Counted from the stretch's first letter, positions 10,801 to 23,470 are shown. The stretch: 64,000 bases of DNA from Agelaius tricolor (GCA_023055355.1 JALJCS010000029.1:7131001-7195000), one strand, 5' to 3'. Numbers and translations: made by a program. Notes: generated from the sequence alone by a model not told the origin.

Positions 10801-13800
10801 TCCCTCCCCCACCCCTGAGCCAGGCATCTCGGAGAAAGCTGTGCCTGCACAGCCCGTGTGACAGCAGGAGGGAGAGGAGAGGGAGAGGGAGAGGGAGAGG
10901 AGAGGAGAGGGAGCCGTGCCTGGGGCTGGGGAGAGCCTGGGCACAGCCTGCATCCCTCTGGGAGCTGGGAGAGCATCCTGAGCAGAGCCCGCATCCCTCT
11001 GGAATCTGGGAGAGCAGCTTGGGCAGAGCCCGCATCCCCCTAAAGCTGGGACCCTGGAACCTGGGAGAGCATCCTGAGCAGAGCCCGCATCCCTCTGGAA
11101 GCTGGGAGAGCATCCTGAGCAAAGCCTGCATCCCCCTAAAACCGGGGAGAGCAGCCTGAGCAGAGCCCGCATCCCTCTGGAAGCTGGGAGAGCAGCCTGA
11201 GCAAATCCTGCATCCCCCTAAAACCGGGGAGAGCAGCCTGGGCAGAGCCCGCATCCCTCTGGAAGCCGGGAGAGCATCCTGAGCAAAGCCTGCATCCCTC
11301 TGGAAGCTGGGAGAGCAGCCTGGGAAGAGCCCGCATCCCCCTAAAGCCGGGGAGAGCATCCTGAGCTCATCCCGCATCCCCCTAAAGCCGGGGAGAGCAT
11401 CCTGAGCTCATCCCGCATCCCCCTAAAGCCGGGGAGAGCATCCTGAGCTCATCCCGCATCCCCCGGCAGCGCACGGACCCCGCGCCGGCAGCGGCTCCTT
11501 CCCTCCCCCGGCGGCTCCTCGGATGCTCGGCAGCACAAGGAGGGCGGGATGGGATGAGAAACACCCCCGGCAAGCCCGGAGCCTTGTGATGAACACAAGC
11601 GGCGGTGCAGCTGAGCAAAATGCAGCAGCAGCGGGAGGCGAATAACCGGCGAGGGAAAGCAGCGGGAGCCACGGGCAGGCTGCAGAATTCCCCCCCGGCT
11701 CCCGAATCCTGCCCGTTCCTGGGGGCTGCGGATTCGCCCCTCGGCCGGAGGAGCCCCTGAGCCGGTTGTTTTGGGGGTGTTTGCTGTGTTTCGGCTGGGA
11801 ATCTCCTCGGCACTCGGGCTCGCAGAAATTTCCCCCGGAGTTTGGCAGGAGCTGAGCCCCGGGCAGTGAAGAAGGGAAGGAGGAATGAGCAGAGCCGGGA
11901 TCCTGCGGATTCTGTGAGGCCACAGCTTCAAGTGGGATCATGGGAGGGAAGCAGGTCAAATGGTGAGCGATTGTGTGCATTGTGATGGGTGTTTATTAAA
12001 ATTGGGGGCATTCAGGGGCTCGTTGCTCTGAAGCTGGGCTGTGCTGGAGGATCTGGGGCTCAGGGGAGGCAGGATGTGGGTTAAGGAACCAAGTGGTGAA
12101 AGGAATAAAGTGGAGCAGTTTGCATCATAAATCTCTCTTGGAAAGCTTTCATTTCCCAGCCCTCGTTCCTGCATGCTTTAATAGGAAATTGTTCTGCACT
12201 TTTAAAGGCATTGCATCAGCAGCTGTTTTGTACTCTGATGGCTCAGACTGATACAGAACCTGGGCAAGTGTTTGCAGCATTAATTGGGTGATGCAGAAAG
12301 CAACCTGACCTGTGCTGCTGCTTCAGCTGCCTCTGGCCCTGCCACTGTGTGCAGCGTTTGGGAGGTGGTTGTGAATGCTGGCTGGACCCAGGGGCCTTTG
12401 GAAATAGGAAAACCCCTGGAAAGGGTCTGGGCATGTGGGAATGCCTCAGGAAATGTAAATCTGTGTGCTGGGGGGACCTGTCCCCACCTGTGGTGCCTTT
12501 TCTTGGCTTTGGGCTGTGGATCCTGTGCTGGGAGAAGAGGATGTGGAATGTTATTTCCAGGCTTGTTTTTCACCCTGCTCATCCCTTCCCCTGTCTCACC
12601 ACCTTCTCTCCCATCTGTGCCTGGTGGTGTTTTTCTGGGACAGCTTCTGCATGGATGAGAGCCAGCAGTGCCTCGGGGTGAGGGCAGGTTCAGAGCATCA
12701 GCTGGGAACAGGAGGGAGGGAATTCTGAGATCTGTTCCTAGAAAGAAGTGAAATCCCTCCTGGAGCTGCTGGCCATGTCAGACCAGCTGGGCTTCCTGCT
12801 GGCATCTGTGTTGTGTGAAAGTTCCATCCTTTCTTCTGGCCCCTGTTACATAATGCAATCCCAGCAGAACTGCCAAATCAAGCCATAAACAGCATTTAAA
12901 AAAATCCAAAACAACCCATCATTTTATGCCATGCCCCCCATTCAGCAATGAGCAGGAGCAGGGGCTGGTTTGATATTAAATTTGATATTAAAAATGTGTC
13001 TAATGAGGGACTGCTGTGATGGATTTGGAATTCCTGGAGGTAAATCCTGGAGCAAAGCCAGGTGGCTGGGAGCCCTTTAAGCATCATGGACACACCTGAA
13101 AGGACTGGCACTGTCCCTGTGGGACATTTCTATTGGACATTGATTATTCTTTCACTTTAACTCAGGGGAAGCCTGGGCCACAAAAATCTGGACTCAGGTC
13201 TGTAATTTGAATGAGGAGAGGCTGTCCTGGCCGTGGGAGTGGGGCAGGCAGGAGCAGCAAGTCATTTCCATCTCTATTGCAGGGCTTGTCCCATTCTGTG
13301 GGAGCTGTGGGAGACGAGCAGCAGGGCTGGGAAGATGCAGGGAGGGAGCTGCTGAAGCCTCTTATTTTTCTAAACCTATTATATTATTTCCACACTGTTT
13401 TTCTTTTTGTTCCCTGCCCTTTGTTTCTGTGTTGGGGGAGAATGAAAAATTAACTCCTGCTCACACTTGCAAGGATTAATTCCTGCGACTTTCGGGGTAC
13501 ATTGAATGGGTCAGTGAGCTTCAGCCACCTTTTGATGTTGTCTGGGAGATGCACTTAGGAAGAATTTCTGAGAAAAAGATTGCTTGAACCTCCCAGTCAG
13601 CTGAGACGGCTCCTGTGAAAATATGTGGGCACTTCCAAGAAGTTTTAATCGAAGAACACGAGTGAGTGGAATCTGCCTCTCGAATATATTGGGATTTAAA
13701 GTTGGAATGATTAATCTGAAAGTTCTAGAGCCAGAGATGAAGCCAGGGTGGCTTTTTGTCCAGCATAAGGCTGGCAGTAAATGACTCCTCAGTGTGGTCC

Positions 13801-16800
13801 AACCCCTGTGTGAGAGTCTGAGATCAAAAATTTACATGTTCAGGCTGGGTTGTTAAAGGTTTCTCTGGGATGCAGATAATTCTTAGACAAAAGTGAATAT
13901 GGAGAAATGCTTGTTCAGAATTAGTGCTGATTAACATAATCTCCACCATCTAAAAGAGCTGTTCCTGCCTTGCTCTGCAGCCTGACTTCACCCAGCCCCG
14001 TGCACAGCGCAAAGAGCGAATCCACTGTAGCCCCCTCGGAGGAGAAGGAGAGGCTTGTGATCCTCCAGGCTGAAGAAACAGAGCCTAGAGCAGGTAAAAC
14101 CTTGGGATTGTTCTGTGTGATGGACTGGAAAAGCTCCCCAGGGACTGCAGTGCTGCCTCCAGGGTGTCCTTGGGCACGGAGGGATGCTGTGCAAAGCCCC
14201 CAGGTGCTTCTCCCCCTCTGTCACTGTCCCCAGTGCTGAGCTTGGAGCTCTCCCGCTGCAGTTACAAATGGAGTGTGTAGCACAGCTTGGATTGCCTCAG
14301 GAATGGGGCAGGGATCCTGGGGGCAGCTGAGCTGTCAGCCCTCGGCCCTGGGAGTGCAGCAGGGCCCTGCTGGGCTGCCAGCAGCACACCCAGCCCCTCT
14401 CTCCTGCAGAAGAGCCCCAGGCTCACTCCCAGCCCGAGTGGCAGCCGGGGAGCTCTGGGTCCTACCTGGAGAACTCATGGGAGGAGCAGCTCCTGGAGCA
14501 GCAGGACCACCTGGAAAAGGAAATGGAAGAGGCAAAAAAGATGATTTCGGGTTTGCAGGTGAGAGATTTCTCTTCTCAGAGAGCGCTCCCTTCCAGGGTC
14601 ACCCAGCCCTGCATCGGTCAGTCCATGAGCTTGGCTGAACCTTCACATTTGGCACATTCTCCCCACAATTCTTCATTTCTGGGGTCTTTCCCTCGCCTCC
14701 CCTCCCTGCCCCTCAGCCCGGTGTGTGCCTGGGGAACAGAGCCCCTTGATCCATATGGTGAAGGCACTGAACTCTCTCAGAGCATCCCTTTCTGTTTGTG
14801 CTGGGAACCACAGTGGCTTTGAATTGTAAATATTTATGTGGCAGTAAACAAAGCAGAGATTGTGCGAGGAGCACAGGCAGCTGGGCGGGCACTTTCCCAG
14901 GGGACAATGGGCAGGACACAAAAGAGTCCCCAAAAAAAAAAAAGAAAAAAAATTCCTTGGTTGACTGGTAAAATCCCTGCATTTTGTGCCCACTGGGAGC
15001 AGGGACAGGAGGGACTGGCACTGCTGCCCCCTCATCCCCTGGGAGTGGGGAGAGGCAGCTGATGTGGCCAGGCAGGAAATTGGATTTGGTTCATCGATTT
15101 TCCTCCTCTTACTCAATAATTGAGAAGCCTCAGATTGTGACAGTTTGGTTGAAATATTGGGGATCTGATGCACACACACCCTATAAGGTGCCAAAGCTGA
15201 GACTTCACTCCCTGGAAATCTGAGTTGTCCTTGTTTGGTTCTTTCTGTGGGGAAGAGCATGGGCTGACAGATCCCTGGGAGAGCTTTGTCAGGGGATAAA
15301 TCTTCTTGTTCATTCCTGAAAAAAACAAAAACCAAAAAACCCCTCATTTTTGAGGGGAATAAATGAGCAGAAATGGGAAATGAAGCTGGTTAGGGACTGT
15401 TGATAGGAGTGACTGCTGGCCAGAGCTGCAGCTCACCTCTTCCCCTTTGAAATCTCTGAAAATGAGATTTTTTTTTCCTTCCCTCTTTATCTCCCCAGGC
15501 TTTGTTGCTCAATGGGTCTTTACCTGAGGATGAGCAGGAAGGGTCCTTTGAACTCTCTGAGCGTGGAGCCTGCCCTGAGGAGCAGCTGGTGAGCACAGCC
15601 CTGGACCCACCTTTCCCTGCTGCAGCTGCCTTTTGGCCTGCCCTGCCCCTGCTGCACAATAACCACGCTGACATTTTGCATTCAGATCATCATCCGCAGC
15701 CGCCTGGACCAGAGCGTGGAGGAAAATCAAGATCTGAAGGTTAGAGGGTGACAGATGGAGGGGGAAGAGAGGTTTTGCAGATTGTTCCACTTGACTTTTT
15801 AGGGGAAAACGGGGTGGGGATGAAGCAGGGTGAGCAACATGATGGGTAAAACTGGGAATATTCTGTGAGGGCTCCAACTCTGGAGGCTTGGGACCAGTTC
15901 TGATGCTGGCAGAAGTGTTTGATGTTGGCCTGAAGGAGAGGTTTGGGGGACTGGGCAATCGTTATTTTCTTTATTATTTTATTATTATTTTATTTATTAT
16001 TATTTGTTATTTATTAATATTTATTAATATTTAATATTATAATATTTACTAATATTTATTATTATTTTCTTTATTGTTTTATTATTATTTATCAATAGCT
16101 ATTAAAAGTTATTAATATTTATTAATATTATATTTACTAATATTTATTATTATCTTTATTATTTTATTATTATTTTACTTTAATAACAGAGATCAGCTCT
16201 TTGTCATGCTCGTAACTCACTAACATTTCTCAGGCTCTTGGATCTGTGGGAAGAGGAGGGATGTGCTTCCTCCTGCAGAGAAAACACCAGCTCTGCTTAG
16301 TTCTGAAGGGGTTAACAACACAAGGTGCTGTTTAACCAAATTGTGTTGCATTTGCAGAAGGAGCTGCTGAAATACAAACAAGAAGCTCGGAACCTCCAGG
16401 GAATAAAGGTGAGGAAAGGGGCATTTCATCAAAAATGAATAGTAGTGCTTTAGGTGAGTAGGGCCAGCAGGCACCACACACCTCTGAGGAACCCCAGATT
16501 GTGGAAGGAGGAGTATTGGGGGATCCTGTGGTTCATTTCTGAATTTTTAGGCAGATGTAAGGAGCTGGGTTTCCAGTTTTCTGCTCTGTCTGTAAGATTG
16601 TGGTCAAATATTCCCCTTTTTCTCTATTTCCCCCTGTTTCTCCTAAACAAAAAGAGGCATAAATTGGCTGGCTGGCTCTTTTATTCCCTCCTCTCTTGGA
16701 GTACACAGCCAGCAGCATTGGCCCAGTGAACTCATTCCTGCCAGCACAGGGAAAAGAGCCTGGGGTGTCCCTGTCCTGGCCAGAAGCAGCTCAGTTTGTG

Positions 16801-19800
16801 CCTCTGGAGTGCTAACACTGCTGATCTCCTCCTGACAGAGGCATTTTTAGAGCTGCCTGTCAGAAGGGAGCAAACAGCAGTAGCTGTGCAAGGTGCAGCT
16901 CTGGGTGAGTGAAAGGTGCAGAATTAGTGCTGACTTTGGCCTCTGCAGAGAGGATTCCACTGCACAACTGGGTCACGCTCAGGCCTTAAGGCTCCCTGTG
17001 TCCTGGGCTGACCTTGGCCTCTCTGTGCCCTCGGATGAGTGGCTGGGGCAGGAGCTGCAGGGCTCAACGCCCTCCAGAGCTGTTCCTGTCCATCACAGCC
17101 AATATTCATCACTTCTGGAGAGGGAAATCCAGGCTGAAGCACAGAAATCCCTCTGTGCTGGTGGCCAAAATGTTGGCAGGGAAATCAGTTTTGGCTAAGG
17201 GAGAGGCAGGAGGGCTGAGAGCCCCTTCAGCAGCTCAGGCCTGGGTGGCCACGGGGTGTTGTGGCCCCTGAGCCCCAGGGAGGGGTCCCTGTCCCCCCTG
17301 CCCTCCTGCAGAGGTCACCTCTCCCCAGGACGCCCTGCAGCAGAGGCTGCTCCAGCAGGATGCTGCAGTCCTGCAGCTCAAGCAGGAGCTGCTGAGAGCC
17401 AACATGGACAAGGAGGAGCTGCACAACCAGAACGTGAGTCACTGCTGCTGCTGGGGTTGTTTTGGGGGGGTTGTGGCCCCAGGGGTGGCTGCAGCAGAGA
17501 TTTCAGGGTCGTGGGATAGTGAACACGCAGCCAGAGGTCTCTGCACAGCACAGGCTGCTCACAGCCTGCTGGCCAGCTCTGAGGCTGGACATTCCTGACC
17601 TGCACTCCCACTTCCTGTCCTCCAGGACCTTCAGCTGGGACAGGGAGGGGCTTTCCCTGATGTTTTCAGTGCTGTTGCATTTGTCCCTCCTCGTTCCCTG
17701 GCTTAGCAGGTGGCACCTGCCCTGTGCAGGTCTCTGTCCAAAGGTGCCACCCTAAACAGCAGCTGCCTTGACCTCTGTAGGTTTCTGGTCACCCTTTAGC
17801 ACAAGGGGCAGAGGTTTTCACTCTCTGGGAATATCTGCCTCACACCTGGCTGTTACTCCTGCAGGTTGACCTCCAGAGGAAGGTTGAAGAGAGAAACCGG
17901 CTCCTGGCAGAGTACAAAGTAATGGAACCTCTTCCATGGGGGTTTGGGTGGATCTCCAGTTCTGGCAATGGGATTGTTCTTTCCCTGGCACTTGGACAGC
18001 CCTGGGAGGGAGCCGTGGGAGCCAGGGGTGTTTGCAGTGAGGTGGGGGGATCAGAAGTTCTTTGCATTCCCCCCACAGCTTCCTGCAGATCTTTAATTGT
18101 CGTGGGTTTTGGTGGTGGCTGCTGAGTGTCCAGCACTTGTGCAGAGGAGGGTGGGTGACCTGTTTGTGCTCTGATCCCTGGGGAGTCTGTGTGCTCTGGG
18201 ACAGCTGTGTGACCTCAGCAGCAGGTCTTTGGCCAAGGGGACTTTGGGCAATAAAAACCTGATTGATCTTGTCCAAAAAAAGCTCTGACACTCAGCTCTA
18301 ACAGCTGGCAAAGCACACCCTGCGTGAGCCACCTGATCCTGGCACACGACAGGGCTTTCCCTGCCATGGGAAGATGACAGAGCCTCCCTCCTGCCCTGCT
18401 GATTCCCTGCACCCTGTGTTGCAGAAGGAGCTGTGCCAGAAGGAGCGGCACCTGCAGCAGCAGCAGACCAAGCTGGATGAGATGCTCAGGCAGCTTTCTG
18501 AGGCCAGCTACCAGCAGGTAGGGAGAGCTGGGCTGGGCTGGGAGCTGCTCTGCTGGCCCATGGGGTGCTGACCCCTCTGCTGGCCCTCCACAGGTGGATT
18601 TGGAGCGGGAGCTGGAGCACAAGGAGGCCCTGCTGGCTCACTGCATGAAGAGAGAAGCTGAGGAGGTATGGGAGCCTTGCTCCACACCTGGGCTGATGTT
18701 TGCCCAGCACCCTGCAGGGACCTGTCTCCAGAAACCCTCCCCTTCATCCCACAGAGGTCTGGCTCCCCTTTCTCACTGACCAAGGCAGGGAAAGGCCCCA
18801 GCACAGAGCACTCTGGCTCAGCCTCTTGGCTCAGAATGCTCAGGGATGAAAGCCAGAGGCTTTCTCAGCTTCCAGCTTCACCTGTGACCCTGGCAGTGGT
18901 TAGACCACAGCTCAATTTACTTCCCCCTTTTCCTGCTGACCCTGGTTTTGAGTCTTTCCACCTTTACGTGAGGAATCAGGTCTGTGCTGTGAGCAGGAAC
19001 TCCCTGCAGGCTTTAGGGAGCGTCTTTACCTGGGAGAAGATGGGAGCTTTATCCCTGATGTGGAAAGCTCTCATTCCCTCTCACTTTGATGTGCATAAAT
19101 GTGGATTTCTGGGGAGATCCTGACCCTCCCACATCTTCCCCTGCCCAGGTGATGGCTTTCAGCAGTCACAGTGCCCAGAGCAACGGCTTTCTGCAGCCAG
19201 CAGGAAAAGGAGCAGCTCCCCCAGCCCACCGAGGGGTAAGTGCCCCTGAGGGCTGCATTCCCAGCCACACATCGAGAGGTTTCCCCTTGCTGGGGAGGCA
19301 GCCCCGGGCTGGGGTCAGCTGTGCTGTTTTGGGCAGACCAGTGACCTGCAGCTGGTGCGGGACGCGCTGCGCAGCCTCAGGAACAGCTTCAGCGGGCACG
19401 ACCCGCAGCACCACACCATTGACAGCCTGGAGCAGGGCATCTCCAGCCTCATGGAGCGCCTGCACCGCATGGAGACGCACAAGAGGCAGGACAGGAGGGT
19501 AAAGGCTCCCCTGGGCGCTCAGCTCCTGCCCCTCACGCCCTCACACCCCAGCCTGGCTCTGCCTGCGAGCTGACACTCTGTTCTTCTGGTTTTGTGCCCC
19601 AGGTGAGGGGGAAATCACCAGCAAGCAGAGCAACCAACGAGTGCAGAGACTCCTGGCCTCCCAAATCCAGTAAGTGCCTGGCAGATCCTGCCCTTCCACT
19701 GCCAAATCCACTGCTCAGTTCCCAGGTGTAGAATCCCCTTGGGAATCTCCCCCTCCGGGATCCTCCCTGGGGCAGAGCTCCCTGCAAAGGGAAGGGACAC

Positions 19801-21595
19801 ATGTTTATGGCTGGTGTTCTGTGAAAAGAAAAAATCATCCACCATCACAGCGCTGCTCTGGGCCTCTTGGGCAGGGCTGCAGCACAAATAAGCACGGCAA
19901 TCACTGGGAAAAGGGATGTCATCCCAGCTTTCTGCTGCTGTGCACCATCTAGTGGGGACAGAGGAGTGTTTCCTGCTCAGTGTTTACTGCCTTTCATATC
20001 CACAGAATGAAACACCACATTTCCTTTTTAAACACCACATTTCTGTGTGTGCAGAGAATTCTCTGCATAAAAGGAGCCTTAAAACTGTGGAGTTCAGTTC
20101 CTCTGTTTCAGCTCTTGGGGGGAAGCAGGAAACAAGGCAGGACCTGGGGAGAGAAACACAAATGGACAAATTAAAATCCATGCACCACCATCCATCCTGG
20201 CCAGCAGGAACGGGAAGCTGGGGAGGGATAATGATGATAAGGGATGATAATGAGGGAGTTGCTGCCTTGCAGAGCTGCCTCACTCTCAGAGCACGCCCGT
20301 GATGAGCACCAGTGCCTGCACCAAAGTGTTGTACTTCACCGACCGCTCCCTCACCCCCTTCATGGTCAGCATACCAAAGAGGTGAGCCTGGCCTTCCTAA
20401 GCCTCCTGTGCCCCTAAAACCAGCACTCTGATTTCCTGGGCATGCTCCCAGCCAGCACAGGTTTGCTGTGCTTTAACTGGATTTCATGCTGTTGGCTGGG
20501 GAAGATTATCTGCAGTAGTCCCTGAGCTTTGTTTTTGTGTTTTGTATTTGCATTTATTTCCCTTGCAGGTTAGGGGAAGTGACTCTGAGGGATTTCAAGG
20601 CAGCCATCGATAGGGAAGGAACCCATCGGTACCACTTCAAAGCCCTGGACCCAGAGTTTGGCACAGTGAAGGAGGAGGTAAAAGTGGGACTGGCCTTGGG
20701 ATCAGTGTCAGCACACAGCCCTGGGGACCATGGTCACCTCACTTTTAAGCTAATGAAATAGTGGATGTTCCCCCAAACAAAACTGTCTGCTTTCCCAGCC
20801 GTGGGTTAAGCTCCTGTTGTGCTAAAATATTTTCATCCTCAGCAAAAGCAACTCCATGGATGTGGTTGTGACTGCCTGGGAGTTGCAGAGCCCCTTGGGC
20901 AAAGCCAGCCTGTGACACAGCCCAGGGACACAGCACAAATCTGGGCTGCAGGTTTTATAAACCCCATTGCAATGGAAGAGCCTGTATTAAACGTACAATT
21001 TCTTCCTTTCCTCTGAAGGTTTTTCAGAGAGAGCTCTGTGTGTGTGGCATCGTTCCCTTTGTGTGCTGCAGTGCAGCCCTGTTTGTGCTCAGGCTGGCGT
21101 GGGTGTGGATTGGATTCATCTCAGGTTATTGGGACAGTTCTTGCTTCACAGATTGATTAGGGCAAGGGCAAAGGGTCACCCTCTCTGGGGACAGGCAGCA
21201 GCAGCAGCTGGAGGTCGTGGTCTGGCTCAGAAAAGCCGTGATTCCTGTCTTTAGTTTACCTTTAATGTCAAAAAAAAACGGCTGACAATAACCCTGATAT
21301 TCATTGGTTAATGAGGCCTGGTCTGTTATTTACCTAAATTGTGAAAATGTGACTCATACCTCAGCCATCACTGCCATGTGTTCCCTGGATTATTTTGGGA
21401 AATCTGAGCTAGGATTTGACTTCATGCCCCTGATGCCACTCACACTGCAGAACCCTGTCTCCAGACCCCAGACATGACTGAAATACTTTATTTTTTTAAT
21501 TTTTTTTTTGGTAGGTGTTCCATGACGATGACATCATTCCTGGCTGGGAGGGGAAAATCGTGGCCTGGGTGGAAGAAGACCATGGGGAGAATTAA
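4869..21595 (+). CDS. DIXDC1: DIXDC1 (DIX domain containing 1), exons 2-20, 5' partial
   Basis: Cytoplasmic adaptor of Wnt/Dishevelled signalling that also binds actin. Exons: 4869-4998, 5930-6055, 7547-7778, 9119-9226, 13981-14093, 14410-14558, 15499-15588, 15686-15739, 16358-16408, 17329-17433, 17865-17918, 18425-18517, 18594-18665, 19149-19235, 19337-19498, 19603-19669, 20273-20381, 20569-20677, 21515-21595. All have AG/GT ends and phases close to a TAA stop, giving 663 aa. The human protein is 683 aa, and the missing 20 residues correspond to exon 1 upstream. Exons 2-4 encode the calponin-homology domain ([25 protein letters not shown]). Exons 6-15 give the coiled coil ([25 protein letters not shown]). 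The last three hold the DIX domain ([34 protein letters not shown]). Exon 4 is unusually GC-rich and encodes a Gly/Arg/Pro-rich linker that differs from mammals. Identity rests on near-colinear similarity to the remembered human protein. Confidence 0.96.
5545..5760. repeat. Minisatellite, 36 bp unit, ~6 copies
   Basis: The unit is built around TCCTGGTGCTGGTTCCTGTT followed by AAGCTGGACCAGTCA. Later copies lose or substitute the second half. It lies in the intron between DIXDC1 exons 2 and 3. Confidence 0.85.
6843..7445. repeat. 36 bp-unit minisatellite, block II (expanded copy of block I)
   Basis: About a dozen units carry ATGAAATGCAGAGCTCTGGGGTCAGC, interrupted by the AGATTGTGAGAAATGAACCC spacer. 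The first and last edges match block I at 4463-4740, so the region looks like a duplication whose repeat number then changed. It ends about 100 bp upstream of DIXDC1 exon 4. Confidence 0.88.
7866..8175. mobile_element. LTR-like fragment, probably passerine endogenous retrovirus solo LTR
   Basis: Recognisable segments include TTTGATTTATTATTTTGTGA, TGATTGGCCATTAATTAGAA, GCATTCCACAGCAGCAGATA and CCTCTCAGCTTCTCAGGAGG. I associate this string of motifs with a common songbird LTR, from memory. No internal viral coding sequence is present. It abuts a CR1 tail, so one element inserted beside or into the other. Confidence 0.5.
8185..8390 (+). mobile_element. CR1 LINE 3' end, 5'-truncated
   Basis: It contains the CR1 3' consensus region, GAGGTGGTGGAATCACCATC and then GTTGGACTCAATGATCTTAG, and ends in the diagnostic short tandem ATTCTGTGATTCTGTGA. 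It is heavily 5'-truncated with no intact reverse-transcriptase frame. Confidence 0.9.
9215..9318 (+). repeat. 52 bp tandem duplication spanning a DIXDC1 donor site
   Basis: CCACCCTGCCAGGTGAG occurs at 9215 and again at 9267. About 45 following bases also match (TTATTGCCAAGGTGTCTCCT). Copy 1 contains the end of exon 5 (9226) and its donor. Copy 2 offers a second equally good donor at 9279. Confidence 0.92.
9319..10867. other. DIXDC1 intron, no gene seen
   Basis: No exon is supported. The only structure noted is a perfect 15 bp inverted repeat (10280-10294 against 10302-10316) with a 7 nt loop. Sequence near 10590-10720 is GC-rich. Confidence 0.5.
10868..10912. repeat. Purine (GAGGGA)n microsatellite
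   Basis: An almost pure GAGGGAGAGGAGAGGGAG run. It directly precedes the 41 bp minisatellite. Confidence 0.85.
10925..11470. repeat. GC-rich minisatellite, ~41 bp unit, about 13 copies
   Basis: Units read GCATCCCTCTGGAAGCTGGG followed by AGAGCATCCTGAGCAGAGCCC. A sub-family has CCCCCTAAAGCCGGGG instead; its last three copies (11330-11460) are nearly identical, suggesting recent expansion. It lies immediately upstream of the CpG-rich internal DIXDC1 promoter. Confidence 0.92.
11460..11939 (+). promoter_or_regulatory. CpG-rich internal promoter region of DIXDC1
   Basis: CpG-dense sequence (CGCACGGACCCCGCGCCGGC, CCCTCGGCCGGAGG) lies in an otherwise CpG-poor intron and ends next to the alternative first exon at 11940. 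Promoter function is inferred; the transcription start is not visible. Confidence 0.6.
11940..11962 (+). CDS. DIXDC1: Alternative first coding exon of short DIXDC1 isoform
   Basis: The ATG at 11940 opens seven codons, MGGKQVK, plus two bases (TG), followed by a GTGAGC donor. Joined to the exon at 13981 it reads [17 protein letters not shown] in frame. The upstream exon at 9119-9226 also ends with two spare bases, so the phase is identical. From memory, the short human DIXDC1 isoform begins MGGTQVK and is 472 aa; summing the exons here also gives 472 aa. The exon sits at the downstream edge of a CpG-rich stretch, as expected for an internal promoter. The product would lack the calponin-homology domain and keep the coiled coil and DIX domain. 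Confidence 0.82.
11963..13980. other. DIXDC1 intron, nothing recognised
   Basis: Unique intronic sequence. No exon, RNA gene or recognisable mobile element could be supported. Confidence 0.5.
15960..16185. repeat. TTATTA-rich low-complexity block
   Basis: Almost pure A/T, built from TTATT and AATATT motifs. Two halves of roughly 90-100 bp resemble each other (both contain TTTACTAATATTTATTATTA). It lies in the intron before the small DIXDC1 exon at 16358. Confidence 0.88.
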
Positions 21596-23470
21596 TGGAT
21601 CTTTCAAGCCCTGTTTCTATGGAAACCTGTGACTGTCTGCAGAGCTCAGAGAGTGACCAAGGAGCCCAGGTGCTGGGAGGAGGCCAATTCAAGCTGCCAA
21701 AAAAGAGCCTCTGTGCCAGCCACGGGTGGTGCAGGCTGTGTGCATGGACAGCTGGCACCTGAGTGCCCGTGCCCGAGGGCAGCTGCTGTCCTGAGGCTGC
21801 AGGGACGGCTCTGTGGAACAGAAACACCCGGCTCAGCCCTGCCAGAAAAACCCTGGAGGCCTTAAGGATGCTTTGCCCCCTTCTCCTCCATCCCTGCAGC
21901 GTGTGCTGCGGGCTCAGCTGGGCATCTCCTGTGCTGGTGTCACAGAAAACTGCACTGATGGTGAAAATGTGAAGCCTTGCCTTCATGGAGAAGAGGTTGC
22001 TGGACCAGCTGTTGTCCTGCAGGAGCAGAGTGACTCTGTGGACACTGCAGGCTGACCAGACCTGTTCTGGGTGAGGGAAGAGTCCTCTGGAGGGTTGATG
22101 CATGGTCTGAAACAAAGCTCACCAACGTTTCTCCCAAACTCAGGCTCCCTCCTTCCAGCCCTGCCTTCCCCACTTCCCAAAGCTGTTCCCATTTCCGAGG
22201 GGTTTGCTCTGCAGCTGTGGGGACTCTGGGATCTCGGTGCTTGTTTGTTTGCTGAAGGATTTCAGGGGTGGGGGAGCTGCCATCAGCTGCTCCCTGAGGT
22301 CTTTGCTGAGCCTCTGTCCCTGTGCTCCTGCCCTCTCTGCTGTCACCCCCTGTGCACAAGCATCCCCTGCTGCTGTCCCCACTGCCAGGGCCACCAAGCA
22401 CTTACCCACACCAGTTCCTTGCTATGCTGAGTCCTGAAGGATCAGGAAAGAACTGCTGGGGAAAGAAGAAGCCCTACAATCCCCCAAGGGTGGGTTTTTC
22501 CCTTTGGTTTTGTGTTTTTTTTCTCTACGTTGCCCGTGGGCTTGGGAGGTCAAATGGGCTCTGCTCCTTCCCAGCTCCTGTGGGACTGTCTGTGTGTGCT
22601 GTGCATGAGGCTGGAAAAGGGGGCAACCTGGTTTTACTGTTTTATATTAACATGTCCTTTTGTAAACCTGTTCTTGAAATTATTTTGTACCGATTCACAT
22701 TTGTCTGAGGACTGTGGATATTTTTATACTAGTGCAAGTGCTCTCTGTATATTTCTGCACGCATTATACTGTGTTTTACTCCTTTCCTGGTGGATGCTGA
22801 GATGTTTTGTATTGTCTTCTGTTGACACAACACTGGCCTTGTAATTTTACCTTACTATGGAAATCCAATTGGTTGATACTGGGTTTTATATCAAGGGTCC
22901 TACGTGATTTTGTGCCACATTGGCACAACACAAGCTGCCTCCTGTTCTGGACAATTTGTGTGACTTTCTGCTTACAGACAGCAGGAGGAAAGTTCATCAA
23001 TGAACAGGTTATAATTAATGGGGGAAATACATCCCTTTGGAAAAGAAATGATGATTTTCTTTCTCCCCTGGACACAGTTTCTCTGTTGCATGGTCTCTAG
23101 TGAAGAGGGTATGGGCTTGTGATACTGAGATCAATTGTATTTGAATTGCAAACTTCTCACAAGTGTTTCATTCTTTGGGTTTTACTCATTGATTTTATTC
23201 CAGCAATAGCCACACACCCGGGCTGGAGTTTCATGGAGCAAATTTCAAAGCTTTTCAAGGTCTATTGTTGGCCAGCCTCATGTCCTTCTCTGCTACCGGA
23301 GGAGCAGTTTGCTTTGGGAGGTTTCTCCCCCATAAAAGCAAAAGGTGTCAATTTTAAATGAGTTTTTACTGACTCCAGAGATGTTGCTACAAGATCAAGT
23401 TATCAAGTACAGGAACAGGAAAGTAACTCTGAGGATATTGGCAGAAATAAACCAATTGTAAGCAGTGAAA
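21596..23470 (+). other. DIXDC1: DIXDC1 3' untranslated region (inferred)
   Basis: No coding signal follows the DIXDC1 stop. The sequence becomes T-rich and unique. The best poly(A) signal is AATAAA at 23446-23451, just before the GC-rich DLAT promoter. The 3' end is inferred and nearer cleavage sites are possible. Confidence 0.5.

Noticed and set aside
10925..11470. CRISPR-like appearance of evenly spaced repeats
   Set aside because: Units are contiguous and diverged, with no unique spacers, in a vertebrate intron: a minisatellite.
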